Assembly (NCBI RefSeq): GCF_003614885.1
Contig: NZ_QZMS01000011.1
Coordinates: 1,178,001 to 1,242,000 of the forward strand
DNA length: 64,000 nt
Direction: 5' to 3'
DNA from: Photobacterium salinisoli
GTDB lineage: Bacteria; Pseudomonadota; Gammaproteobacteria; Enterobacterales; Vibrionaceae
Shown: positions 27,781-36,211 of the stretch, one piece after another
Layout of the letters: each line of letters starts with the position of its first letter
Numbering within the stretch: the first letter of the stretch is position 1
The notes under the pieces: generated by a model
The model's input: only the letters and a program-made list of their open reading frames with translations
Databases searched by the model: none
What the model was told of the DNA's origin: nothing
Made by a program: the position numbers and the translations under genes

Positions 27781-29209
27781 TTTATATTTGCTGGGAAGCC
27801 TTTCACTGTTAGGTCTTCCCAGCCAGGCGGCGGATGTGAAGTTAACGCCATACGCAGGAACAGCAGTCACTTTTACAGACAACGTAGACAGAACAGCTAC
27901 TGATCCACAAAGCAGCTTTATTACTGAGCTGGAAGCAGGCATCGAAGGGACTATTGAAGGTAACCGGGGATTAATCAGCCTGGATTACACTCTGGGGTAT
28001 CTGTATTACACCGAGGGTGAACAAAGTGATGAGTTGTATCAGGATTTAGATTTTATCGCATACAAAGGTCTGGGTCGCAGTGGGTTTCAGGTGGATGCCA
28101 GTGCGTCTATCGATAACATCGCCAGCGACATCGCAACAGATGCGAATGCCGATGTGATCAGCGGGAATACGATACAGAGCAATGAAGCCGAAATAGGTCT
28201 GAGCTATCAAACCAACCCGCTGAGCACCATGGACTTACGCTCCAGAGTCTATACCAATGTTATCAATAACGAAGACGACATAGGTAACTACACGGGCTGG
28301 GGCGGTAATATTGTTTACGCTAATGGGCGTTCGGTACGGGATGCATTCTGGCGGTTAGGGGCATTTTATGACTATCGAAAAGGCCGCGATGATGGCATTT
28401 CCACCGAATTTACCCGACTCAATGAAGTCATCGGACTACAGACTATCAGCGGATTTTCGCCATTCTTGCGGCTCAATTATGAGAATTATGACGGTGTAAC
28501 GGATTCCTCTGAGAATGAAATTTTCAACTGGGGTGGCGGTGTTCGCTACTTTATCGACCGCTATTCCTACGGGGAAGTGAGTTACAACTTCTCAGAAGAT
28601 GATGTGAACAGTGATTTTTGGGCCGGTGCGATCAACCTTAACCCAACTGATAAAACGCGCCTTTATTTCGAATACGACAAGCGAATTAAAGGGGACAGCT
28701 ACGCCGCTGAAATCCGAAATCGTACACGGCGCTGGACCAATACCCTGACGTACACTGAATCACCGGACAGTTATGAAAGGGACAGATTTGTTGATGGCGG
28801 GCGTATTGACGAAATCTATCTGAGAAAAGAAGCACGCTGGCTGTCTGAACTGACGCTCCGTCGCACACAATACAGTTTTTCTCTCTATCAGATAGACAGG
28901 GAAACGCTGGAGTCGTTGTCTGATCTGACAGACGACAACTCCCGGGGTATCGAGCTGGATGTGGATCACCAGCTGTCCCGCGTGTTGTCCGGCCATATTG
29001 GCTATGCCTATGAACGTTATGACTTTACGTATCTTTCAACCGGTGATGAAACTGATGATTACCATACGTTCAGTCTGGACACGACCTACTTTTTCCGGCC
29101 TGAGTTGTTTACTCAGACCGGGGTAGAATATTACACGCGTTCATCGTCGGACTCGGTAAATGATTACGATGAAACCCGGCTTTTCATCGATGTAAGGGTG
29201 GAGTTTTAG
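27722..29209 (+). CDS. PEP-CTERM system-associated outer-membrane beta-barrel protein
   Basis: Up to 495 residues; several in-frame ATGs (27743, 27749, 27755) lie inside the end of the kinase gene, and the signal peptide SLSLLGLPSQA is best reached from the later ones. The mature part is alternating amphipathic strands (GLISLDYTLGYLYYTEGEQ, WRLGAFYDYRKG, YGEVSYNFSEDD) and ends in VRVEF, with the terminal Phe of barrel proteins. This matches the family of OMPs encoded with exosortase A, possibly a secretin-like EPS pore of AlgE type. Confidence 0.88.
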   Translation: MYLVNTDMDMSMALQRINPSLYLLGSLSLLGLPSQAADVKLTPYAGTAVTFTDNVDRTATDPQSSFITELEAGIEGTIEGNRGLISLDYTLGYLYYTEGEQSDELYQDLDFIAYKGLGRSGFQVDASASIDNIASDIATDANADVISGNTIQSNEAEIGLSYQTNPLSTMDLRSRVYTNVINNEDDIGNYTGWGGNIVYANGRSVRDAFWRLGAFYDYRKGRDDGISTEFTRLNEVIGLQTISGFSPFLRLNYENYDGVTDSSENEIFNWGGGVRYFIDRYSYGEVSYNFSEDDVNSDFWAGAINLNPTDKTRLYFEYDKRIKGDSYAAEIRNRTRRWTNTLTYTESPDSYERDRFVDGGRIDEIYLRKEARWLSELTLRRTQYSFSLYQIDRETLESLSDLTDDNSRGIELDVDHQLSRVLSGHIGYAYERYDFTYLSTGDETDDYHTFSLDTTYFFRPELFTQTGVEYYTRSSSDSVNDYDETRLFIDVRVEF

Positions 29210-29211
29210 CT

Positions 29212-30378
29212 ATGTATGAAGCGCATTTTGGATTTACGGATAAACCGTTTAAGTTAAGTCCCGACCCACGCTTTTTCTTCGCAAGTCCTCATCATGAGAA
29301 AGCGCTGTCCTATCTGCAATACGGGCTGTCTTTAGAAGAAGGCTTCATTGTGGTTTCAGGGCCGATAGGCACAGGGAAAACCATTCTGGTTCATCGGTTA
29401 ATGTCCAGTCTGGATGAATCTGTCACTGCGGTCCAAATTGCTACCACCCGGCTTTCGCCAGATGAACTGGTGAAATTGGTTGCCGCTAAATTTAACGTTC
29501 CCACGGAAGGGATGAGTAAAGCCGATATACTGAAGCGGTTTGAACAGCACCTGTACGGGCTGAGGCAGCAAGGCAGGCGCGCAGTGTTGCTGGTTGACGA
29601 GGCGCAGAACCTGCCCCCTGAAACAGTAGAGGAGCTGAGAATGCTGTCGAATTTTCAGTTCAATGATAAGCCGCTATTACAGAGCTTTCTGTTAGGCCAG
29701 GAGGAGCTGAAAGGCATTATCCGCCTGCCTGAAATGGAACAGCTGCGGCAACGTATCATCGCCTCCTGCCATTTACAGCCGCTGACCGCCGATCAGGTTA
29801 AAAGCTATATGCTGCATCGCTTGGAATGTGTCAACTGGCGGGGAAATCCAAGCCTGAGCGACGGCGTATTCGAAGCCATCGCCCGATACACCAAAGGCGT
29901 GCCGCGAAAAATTAATATACTTGCAGACAGGATTTTTCTTTATGCCTGCATGGAAGGCCTGACAGCCATCAATACCGTCAATGTTGAACATGTTATCGCG
30001 GAGATGAGCGAAGAGCTCCCCGGAGAAACACCCAGAAGCAAAACATCAGCCAATATGAACGGCGATACGCCGGCAATGCAGCCAGACCCGTCACGCGGGT
30101 ATTCCGCGCCGTATAAAAATCATTTTGATACGGACAGACAGCCTGAAACCACCCACGCTTTTCAGGCGCTCAATGACATTGAAAAAGTGCTGGATAATGT
30201 GATTGAACGTAAAATTGCCACCATCCGCAAGCTGGACCAGTTATTAATCAACAAGCGGAAAATGCTGTTACAGTCGGGCGAAGAAGGCATTGATGATGAG
30301 CTGATCCTGAATGAAGATTATCCGCCAGGGTTGAGGGAGAAGTATTGGGTGAGGAAGTTGATGGAGTCTTCTGACTAG
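29212..30378 (+). CDS. XrtA-associated ATPase (ExeA/GspA-like AAA)
   Basis: A 388-residue AAA ATPase. It opens MYEAHFGFTDKPFKLSPDPRFFF, with Walker A GPIGTGKT (near 50), Walker B AVLLVDEAQNLP (near 126) and a sensor region RIIASCHLQPL. The ExeA-type N-terminus is diagnostic of the XrtA group. The C-terminal 120 residues are hydrophilic and variable. It starts 3 bases after the OMP stop. It is the last gene of the export operon; in this genome the regulators expected nearby are displaced by the accessory island. Confidence 0.9.
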   Translation: MYEAHFGFTDKPFKLSPDPRFFFASPHHEKALSYLQYGLSLEEGFIVVSGPIGTGKTILVHRLMSSLDESVTAVQIATTRLSPDELVKLVAAKFNVPTEGMSKADILKRFEQHLYGLRQQGRRAVLLVDEAQNLPPETVEELRMLSNFQFNDKPLLQSFLLGQEELKGIIRLPEMEQLRQRIIASCHLQPLTADQVKSYMLHRLECVNWRGNPSLSDGVFEAIARYTKGVPRKINILADRIFLYACMEGLTAINTVNVEHVIAEMSEELPGETPRSKTSANMNGDTPAMQPDPSRGYSAPYKNHFDTDRQPETTHAFQALNDIEKVLDNVIERKIATIRKLDQLLINKRKMLLQSGEEGIDDELILNEDYPPGLREKYWVRKLMESSD

Positions 30379-30469
30379 GGGGATTTCATTCAGCGGGTGT
30401 AATTTTTGTGGCTGAGGATTCTGGTGCAGCTGAGGTATGTCGCGCATTGGGTTTCGTGACTCATTTGAC

Positions 30470-30690
30470 ATGGGTTGATGCGCGCCAGGTACTCTTTTAA
30501 GGCAAAAAGAGTACCCAGAAATGCCTTGTTGTTCTTTGGTGTGGTCCGGGTCGGTTGTAGGCGCTCCCGGCGCCGACAACCTAAAAATTCGTCCTGAATT
30601 TTTCCCTGATTTTGTACCTTCAATACACATTACCAAGCCGTCATTCCCGCGACAGGCGGTAATCCATAAAGCGAGTACGTTTTTGGTGGC
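30470..30690 (-). repeat. Hairpin repeat copy A (inverted, diverged)
   Basis: Reverse-strand copy of the repeat found six more times to the right. Four hairpins are recognisable: 30488-30515 (arms GGTACT and AGTACC), about 30515-30539, 30553-30581 (GGCGC/GCGCC inside GGTTGT/ACAACC) and 30582-30603 (AAAAATTC/GAATTTTT). A REP-like TCATTCCCGC palindrome lies at about 30641. Compared with other copies both arms changed together, preserving pairing. Confidence 0.8.
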
Positions 30691-30850
30691 TGGGTGGGTA
30701 TGTCGCGCATTGGGTTCTGTGACTTCTTTGTGTTCGGTAAGTGACCGATGTCGCTTTTCTCCCAAGCGTATGTGTCGCTGATTTTTGGGGTAAGTCATGA
30801 AATGAAAAAAAAAGCAAATAATATCAATTGGGTAGCATCAGGCGATTGAG

Positions 30851-30881
30851 TAAGATACACGACATGGTGTCGTATATCTTA
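30851..30881. other. Strong isolated hairpin before the first cassette
   Basis: Arms TAAGATA and ACGACA pair with TGTCGT and TATCTTA around a TGG loop, with one C/A mismatch. The inner arm sequence (ACGACATGGTGTC) recurs as its reverse complement at 30973-30985, so the region 30851-30985 can also form a longer fold. It may be the folded body of an attC whose right core is GTTAGAT at 30996-31002. Confidence 0.5.
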
Positions 30882-31030
30882 CTGACGGGTTTATATGATA
30901 CGTGTGTTTAATTGAATGAAATCAAGTGATTAGTTAGGTTTTTCCTGAATTAGTTACACGACAGAGTTATGTGACACCATGTCGTTGAATAAAATGTTAG
31001 ATGTAAGAGTTAACCTCGGAAAATTTCAAT

Positions 31031-31603
31031 ATGCCATCAGAAGAAAAATACATGGAATTATTCACTAAGGGTTGCAAGCTATCCGAAGGGCTAATTCAAT
31101 TAGATGGTCAGGTGCCAAAGAAACCAGGGTTCTTTGATAAGCGAAAGCTTAGGAAGGCCAAATCCTTGCTTAAATTGGCTGCCCCTGAGAGCCCAGATAA
31201 TGCTGCACCTTATCTTATGCTTGCGAAAGTCTCGCATAGCCTGGGGGAAAAGGACGAATCATTAAATTACCTCTTGAGGGCTTGGGAGCTTCAACCTGCT
31301 AATCTTATACTCGTCATCGAGTTGAGCGGAGCTTATGGTGTTTTAGGGAAGCATAAAGAGGCTATCTCCGTTCTGGAAGAAGGTATTAAATACCATCCTA
31401 ATGAGCCGCGAATATTGTTTAACCTCGGTATTTCCTACTTGCTTGAAAATGTGCCTAATCTTGCCGTAAAGGTATTTCAAGAGGCCGTGAGGGTAGAGCC
31501 AGATTTTTCACAGAATCATGCTCTCCTAAAATATTCTCAGGAAATATTATCTGGTCAAAAGGTGGCTCCAAGGAATCAGGCCGAAATTGCGCAAAACATC
31601 TAA
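31031..31603 (+). CDS. Cassette gene 1: TPR protein
   Basis: A 190-residue soluble protein built of TPR-like helices: AAPYLMLAKVSHSLGEKDESLNYLLRAW (about 56-83), LILVIELSGAYGVLGKHKEAISVLEEGI and PRILFNLGISYLLENVPNLAVKVFQEAV. It has no signal peptide. TPRs bind other proteins; no partner can be inferred. It is the sole gene of the first integron cassette (30997-31689); its stop TAA is part of the attC core ATCTAAC. Composition is more AT-rich than the EPS locus, consistent with horizontal origin. Confidence 0.8.
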   Translation: MPSEEKYMELFTKGCKLSEGLIQLDGQVPKKPGFFDKRKLRKAKSLLKLAAPESPDNAAPYLMLAKVSHSLGEKDESLNYLLRAWELQPANLILVIELSGAYGVLGKHKEAISVLEEGIKYHPNEPRILFNLGISYLLENVPNLAVKVFQEAVRVEPDFSQNHALLKYSQEILSGQKVAPRNQAEIAQNI

Positions 31604-31695
31604 CAAGTCAAAGCACGCGGACATGGCAAAGCTGTCACCTTTTTTGTTCCAAAAAAGCCGCCATCTTCACCATGCCGGTGTTTGAGGCGTTAGAT
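31598..31695 (+). repeat. attC1 (98 bp)
   Basis: Integron recombination site with core ATCTAAC at 31598-31604 and GTTAGAT at 31689-31695, exact reverse complements. The body is an imperfect inverted repeat with GCCGCC-rich arms. The left core also matches GTTAGAT at 30996-31002, the previous cassette boundary. Confidence 0.9.
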
Positions 31696-31719
31696 TTCAC
31701 GGAGTAAGGGTTACCAATT

Positions 31720-32577
31720 GTGAGTGATGGAATAACAGGTAAAGCTACGTATAAATGCACTAATTGTGGCGCAAAGCATTACCTTCATAATGATGACTTC
31801 TACTTCGAAGCAGAATCTGGCTCCGAAAGAGGTATGGGCGGAGAAGTCCAGTATTCATATGAACTAGACGAAAAATGCCACAATTGTGATGCTGACATTC
31901 ACTTGAAATTCGAAGTGTGGGAGTATCCAGTTGGCATCATTAATATGACTAATGAAGAATCATCCGGTGCTGAAATAATCGAAAGTGATTTTGATATTTA
32001 CCATGAACCACCTCGAGAAGAGCATGAAGAAGCGGCGAAGCTCGTAAAATCCCTAGTCCTTTTCAAGTTTGATGCTTTTGCAGAAGCGTTTGTTGAGTTC
32101 TGGGTAAAAAGCTACAAAAGATCTCCTCAACCAACAGCAATTATATCGTTCATTTCTGTACTGTTAGCCTCTGCTAGTTTAGGTTTAGCAATTTATTCTT
32201 CAGAGAAAGCGAGAACAGAAAAACTAAATAAGCCTGAGAGTTACACTCAGCAGTTTGATCTGTTAAAGAATACAGAGAAGAATCTGAATGACTTATCTGA
32301 ATTTATCTCTAGTAAAAAAGGCGAGATTGAAGCAACCAAAAGCCTGATCCAAGAGTTAGAAGTAAAAAGATCAGAATTAGAGCCAATTGTTAACGCAAAT
32401 CAAGAGGTGGTCGATGCTATTTTCTCACAGCAGAGAAGAGACTTTGAAAAAACGATCTGGACTGAAAGAGGAATAAGTTTTGGTCTCGGGATACTTGCTT
32501 CACTTATTGCATCAATAATTTGGCACTTTGTAGGTAGGTTCAAAAAATCTAACAAGCAAAGGCAGGCGGACGCGTAA
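31720..32577 (+). CDS. Cassette gene 2: zinc-ribbon, two-span membrane protein with coiled coil
   Basis: A 285-residue protein with GTG start. A zinc ribbon is formed by Cys13/Cys16 and Cys53/Cys56 (CTNC, CHNC). Membrane spans lie at about 139-160 and 251-272, with a coiled coil at about 176-226 (LLKNTEKNLNDLSEFISSKK). The zinc finger faces the cytoplasm if the loop is periplasmic, or the reverse; not decidable. No family recognised. The C-terminus (KSNKQRQADA) is translated from attC sequence, so the stop lies inside the site. Sensor-plus-membrane layouts like this occur in phage-defence genes, which is only a suggestion. Confidence 0.75.
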   Translation: MSDGITGKATYKCTNCGAKHYLHNDDFYFEAESGSERGMGGEVQYSYELDEKCHNCDADIHLKFEVWEYPVGIINMTNEESSGAEIIESDFDIYHEPPREEHEEAAKLVKSLVLFKFDAFAEAFVEFWVKSYKRSPQPTAIISFISVLLASASLGLAIYSSEKARTEKLNKPESYTQQFDLLKNTEKNLNDLSEFISSKKGEIEATKSLIQELEVKRSELEPIVNANQEVVDAIFSQQRRDFEKTIWTERGISFGLGILASLIASIIWHFVGRFKKSNKQRQADA

Positions 32578-32603
32578 GCGCGCCGCTGCTTTGGGCGTTA
32601 ACT
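32547..32603 (+). repeat. attC2 (57 bp)
   Basis: Core ATCTAAC (32547-32553) equals the complement of the attC1 right core, and GTTAACT (32597-32603) is its own right core. Short body with GCGGACGCG and CGCGCCGC arms. The cassette 2 reading frame ends within it. Confidence 0.88.
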
Positions 32604-32616
32604 GCCAGGAGGCAAA

Positions 32617-33198
32617 GTGGGAATTCAAAGGCAAGAAACACTCATTCACTGGAATTTCTTCTTATCAATTGAGGAGGATCTAGATAGGCTCGGTCGTTTT
32701 GTAGATTTCTCAGCTAATGACGAAGCGTTTTCAATTGAGATAGCTAGGCTATTTCTTGCAGCTAGCGCTGAAGTTGATGTGGTTTTGAAGCAACTATGTA
32801 AAGCTATAAATCCCGGTAGTACGGCGTCGTCGATCAATGCCTATCAATCCGAAATTGTTTATGCACTACCAAACTTTAAGGAGTTTGAGGTTACTGCCCC
32901 CAGATATGGACTTACGCTCAAGCCTTGGACTGATTGGGGAGATAATCATCCTCCTTTCTGGTGGCAAGACCACAATAAGGTGAAGCACCATCGTCATGAG
33001 CATTTCGAGAAAGGAAACTTAAAGAACTGCTTAAATTCTATAGCGGCTCTTTATGTTTCAGTTTTGTATCTTTATCAGCAGCAGGCTTCAGAGGGTGAAC
33101 TTTTGCAGCTTCCAAAATTATTCAACGTAGGTGACCGATATTTTGGCTGCCCTCAAATGGGTCGTTATGGCCACTCCTTCAAGTACAACCTGCTATAG
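32617..33198 (+). CDS. Cassette gene 3: HEPN-like helical protein
   Basis: A 193-residue protein with GTG start. No firm family. An all-helical N-terminal half (EIARLFLAASAEVDVVLKQLC) is followed by WWQDHNKVKHHRHEHFEKGNLKNCLNSIAALYVSVLYLY, a pattern (NxVKHxR before a long helix) common in HEPN-like proteins of cassettes and defence islands. No canonical RxxxxH RNase motif is evident. It is the only gene of cassette 3 and stops two bases before attC3. Confidence 0.55.
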   Translation: MGIQRQETLIHWNFFLSIEEDLDRLGRFVDFSANDEAFSIEIARLFLAASAEVDVVLKQLCKAINPGSTASSINAYQSEIVYALPNFKEFEVTAPRYGLTLKPWTDWGDNHPPFWWQDHNKVKHHRHEHFEKGNLKNCLNSIAALYVSVLYLYQQQASEGELLQLPKLFNVGDRYFGCPQMGRYGHSFKYNLL

Positions 33199-33199
33199 C

Positions 33200-33260
33200 A
33201 GTTAACAAACGCGTCAATTAGGACGCTCGCAAGCTCGCGTCAATTACGCGGGCGTTATAT
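33200..33260 (+). repeat. attC3 (61 bp)
   Basis: Left core AGTTAAC complements the attC2 right core; right core GTTATAT. The body contains CGCGTCAATTA and TCAATTACGCG arms around GCTCGCAAGCTCGC, a near-perfect stem. Confidence 0.9.
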
Positions 33261-33271
33261 GGTAGGAGTCT

Positions 33272-33802
33272 ATGAACGATAAAACGTATCAATATGAAAG
33301 AATCGAAATTCCAAATAGCAGCGTACTCGATTCGGCTGATCAGTTTTACGATGGTGCTGAGTTTTTGAGGCAGTTACCGCCTATGTCCGGCGTTTTACTT
33401 CCTATGATTACCAATGCTGCACTCGCCATTGAACTATATATTAAATCACTGTGTGTCCGTTCAATTATCAAAGATTACAAGAACTTTGGAAATGGCGTGT
33501 ATGGTGGGAGAGTTACTGAAGAACCCTTAACAAAAGGTCATGACTTAAGCTCATTACTACTTATTGTTGGCAATGAGGTAATAGATAACATTGATTCTTT
33601 ACATGCTGATGGAGCAATACAATATTCATTCTCCGAGCTGGTACAACTCGTCAAGCCTTACGATAAGTTGTTTGTGGAAGCGCGTTACTCTTATGAAAAT
33701 GATGCTCTTTCAAATTTGGATATTACAGGTTTGTTTCATTGTTTAACGACACTTCGTTTTACTATTCAAAAAATAACTAGAATTGAGCGAATTTTGGCAT
33801 AA
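33272..33802 (+). CDS. Cassette gene 4: HEPN-like domain protein
   Basis: A 176-residue protein. The block NAALAIELYIKSLCVRSIIKD (about 50-70), then KGHDLSSLLLIVG (about 90-102) and FVEARYSYEND resembles the HEPN-like group that pairs an ElyxKsl helix with a later GHdL helix and a YxYE motif. Such proteins are often toxins, antitoxins or RNA-binding subunits; nothing here decides which. ATG follows GGTAGGAGTCT. Sole gene of cassette 4, directly after the other HEPN-like cassette. Confidence 0.6.
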   Translation: MNDKTYQYERIEIPNSSVLDSADQFYDGAEFLRQLPPMSGVLLPMITNAALAIELYIKSLCVRSIIKDYKNFGNGVYGGRVTEEPLTKGHDLSSLLLIVGNEVIDNIDSLHADGAIQYSFSELVQLVKPYDKLFVEARYSYENDALSNLDITGLFHCLTTLRFTIQKITRIERILA

Positions 33803-33804
33803 CC

Positions 33805-33930
33805 ATATAACAAATTGTTTAAGAGTGATTCGGCACGCGTGGCATTTTTACTATGCGTTAGGTTTAGTGGTTAAGGTGCTATGCGGAGGCTAGGGCATTG
33901 CGTGCCTCACACCTCAACAAGGCGTTAGCC
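33805..33930 (+). repeat. attC4 (126 bp, VCR-like)
   Basis: Left core ATATAAC complements the attC3 right core; right core GTTAGCC. The body (TTGTTTAAGAGTGATTCGG and ACGCGTGGCATTTTTACTAT) is close to the Vibrio cholerae-type repeat and about 90 percent identical by eye to attC5. Confidence 0.93.
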
Positions 33931-33963
33931 ATTTCGATAAAATATAATTATTGAAGGTGATTA

Positions 33964-34764
33964 ATGCGTCAAGAAGATTGGTTTATCTTTCAAGAGGAAA
34001 TATGCGAACACTTCAACGCTATTGGAGCAGAAGCTGAAACAAATGTCAGCTTAACTGGTGTCAGGACAAGCCATGATGTTGATGTGTTTGTAAAAACTAA
34101 ATTTTTGGGTATCGACCTAAAATGGATTGTTGAAGCAAAGCACTGGAAACGTAAGGTAAACAAAGGTCACGTATTAGCTCTTCGCAGCATTGTAGAAGAT
34201 CTAGGGGTAGACAAAGCATTTATTGTTTCTAGCAGTGGATTTCAATCTGGAGCAATTGAGGCTGCGAAGAATACCAACGTTAAGCTCTTAACACTTGACG
34301 AACTCAAAGAAGAAACTAAAGGTTTTATCGAATCTGAAATACTTAAAACCTATGAGGCTCGCTTGGACTTACTGGAAAATAGATATTGGTCTCACTCGAA
34401 AGGAATTCGAATTAAATATGGGCTTCGACATCACCTAATGGACTTTAAGCTCAAATTTACAGGACAAATGCTATTGGGTGTTGCGAGAAAAGCAATAATG
34501 GCTGCAACTGATCGGAATTATCCAATTATTCTAGACACGCTGCATGAAGAGCATCAAGGAGAAATGCAGGCTGACAATTTTCAGCAACTGCAAAACTGGT
34601 TCAATCTCAATTTTAATCACTTTGAAAGTAAGTTGCTTGCAGCTGAATGGGAAATGCACCAAAACGGAGAGTACAATCCAGACTGTATTCTATATACGAG
34701 TGATGATGTTACTCCTTCTAAGGTTATGGCAAAAGGTATGTACATGGCTGAAGGAAACGGCTAA
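33964..34764 (+). CDS. Cassette gene 5: Mrr-type restriction endonuclease
   Basis: A 266-residue protein. Its first 120 residues are a PD-(D/E)XK nuclease of the Mrr_cat family: SHDVDVF (Asp38, Asp40), then WIVEAKHW with Glu57 and Lys59 as the catalytic E-x-K, and KAFIVSSSGFQSGAIEAAKNTNVKLLTLDEL completing the fold. The C-terminal half is helical and unassigned. Mrr-like enzymes are type IV restriction nucleases that cut modified DNA, or single-gene defence effectors. It ends in attC5 (stop TAA within GGCTAAC). Confidence 0.8.
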   Translation: MRQEDWFIFQEEICEHFNAIGAEAETNVSLTGVRTSHDVDVFVKTKFLGIDLKWIVEAKHWKRKVNKGHVLALRSIVEDLGVDKAFIVSSSGFQSGAIEAAKNTNVKLLTLDELKEETKGFIESEILKTYEARLDLLENRYWSHSKGIRIKYGLRHHLMDFKLKFTGQMLLGVARKAIMAATDRNYPIILDTLHEEHQGEMQADNFQQLQNWFNLNFNHFESKLLAAEWEMHQNGEYNPDCILYTSDDVTPSKVMAKGMYMAEGNG

Positions 34765-34878
34765 CAAACTGTTTAAGAGTGATTCGCAACGCGTGGCATT
34801 TTTACTATGCGCTGCGTTTAGTGTTTAAGGTGGTATGCGGTAGCATCGGTATTGCGTTGCTCACACCTTAAAAGGGCT

Positions 34879-36169
34879 CTGGCGGATCCCCTCATAATTT
34901 CCCCAACCCACAAGTGTGCGTAAGGCGTTGATATTCGAACATCGCCCAGTGATATTGGGACTCTTTAATCTTGTATCGTCGATGGCTCCTAACCTCTTTT
35001 CCTAGCCTTGGGATTGATAAAACACGTCGATGCTTGATGGTGTTGGCTTGGAAGTCATAGTGCCATGTTGCTTGTATGGCGATTAACCCATTCCACCTCA
35101 TGATGATTTCAGCCAGTAATACCATGAGCAGTAAGATGTCGATGCGCTTGTTACAGCGAGTGCGATTATGACAAAGTGCTTGGCCGTAAGCAGGGCTTTT
35201 TAAATCTCGGAACGACTCTTCGATTTGCATTCGCTTAGCGTATAAACGGGTGATTTTGACGCCATTTAGTACATGGTTGGGGATGTTTGTAACTAGAAGC
35301 CAAGGCTCTTTCACCCCTTTGTGGAACACCTTTCCTGCAGAGTGTTTCTGACAAGTTCGGCTGTGTCGATGTGCTTTCCTGCCTTTCGGTTGGCTTTTAT
35401 ATAGATAGGCAAAACACTTAAGCGGGGAGCGCCTTGCAAGTTGGCTTTCTCCCAAAAACAGAGGTTTGTCGGTTACTTGCGAATAGTAGCTTTTGTTCCA
35501 TCGCCAAGGCGCATCACCACATTTAATTGAGACTTCGCCACGCACGCGCCCCAGCAAACCCAACCTTTATTGGCGACTTGCCTGAATCATGTATTTCTAA
35601 AGCCCGCGTCAGAGACGATGATAGGTGTACAGCCTTCGGGCAGCAGGGCTTGCAGCTTGTTGAGGAAAAGCTGATGACTCTTGGGGGAGGGTTACACTTT
35701 CACGGCAACTGAAGCGCGCAATGTCATATGGCGAAGTTGTTCGCGAACATCAGACCAATCAACGAGGACGACAGGAAAAGGGTTGGCACGGGTAATAAAC
35801 GAAGCATGCCATTTATAGATGGCATCCTTTTCTCGGTGAAGATTTTGATTCCCGAGCAATCGGTCGATGCGTTTGATGGCATGATTGACCGTGGTACTAG
35901 TATCAAGGGCGCCTCCGATTTTGGTGAGGGTGAGATCGGAGCCATCGAGCACCGTTTTGGTGGCAAGCATCAGAGATCTAAGTCGTTTTTTGTGAATGCC
36001 AGGACATTGATTCTCGAGAGTTTGCTGTAGAATTTGAACGTCGCGTATCGTTAGGGTTCCCTATTAAATCCATTGAATCCGGTGTCTTTTTGGCGAAATT
36101 CATTAGATCAGAATGAGCGATTTGCGTCTACTCATTGTTTTATAAAGAAACTATGAGGGGATTCGTTAG
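34879..36169 (-). mobile_element. IS10-like (IS4 family) insertion sequence, decayed
   Basis: About 1291 bp, close to the 1329 bp of IS10. Left end begins CTGGCGGATCCCCTCAT and right end (reverse) CTAACGAATCCCCTCAT, both near the IS10 terminus CTGAGAGATCCCCTCAT. The flanking nine bases (AAAAGGGCT left, AGCAGGGCG right) agree at six positions in register, compatible with an eroded 9-bp target duplication. It carries a broken transposase. Confidence 0.88.
34892..36060 (-). pseudogene. IS10-like transposase, frameshifted
   Basis: Read leftward, the N-terminal part (about 36060 to 35692) gives DVQILQQTL, TLTKIGGALD, IKRIDRLLGNQNLHREKDAIY and VVLVDWSDVREQ, which track the IS10 transposase. Around 35560-35690 the frame is broken by shifts and stops. 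The C-terminal part (35563-34892) resumes with SPLKCFAYLYKSQPKGRK, EPWLLVTNIPN and the catalytic YAKRMQIEESFRDLKSPAYG. An intact protein cannot be made. The adjacent cassette lost its functional attC through this insertion. Confidence 0.88.
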
Positions 36170-36211
36170 AGCAGGGCGTTAGCTGACAAATTAACTCAGA
36201 GGGGACGTGGA

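Larger units (their letters stand above)
30379..30996. other. Noncoding left edge of the accessory island
   Basis: About 620 bases without a convincing gene. It holds a diverged, inverted copy of the island's hairpin repeat (about 30470-30690), then an AT-rich stretch with a 31-base hairpin (30851-30881) and the boundary of the first integron cassette (GTTAGAT at 30996). Small frames inside the repeat are not credible genes. Confidence 0.6.
34759..36184 (+). repeat. attC5, split by an IS10-like insertion
   Basis: Left core GGCTAAC at 34759-34765 complements the attC4 right core. The VCR-like body runs to 34878, then resumes at 36170 with GGGCGTTAGCT (right core GTTAGCT 36178-36184). The inserted 1.29 kb separates the two arms, so this site should no longer fold or recombine normally. 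Confidence 0.85.

Noticed and set aside
34879..36169. Perfect target-site duplication around the IS10-like element
   Set aside because: Flanks AAAAGGGCT and AGCAGGGCG match only at six of nine positions.
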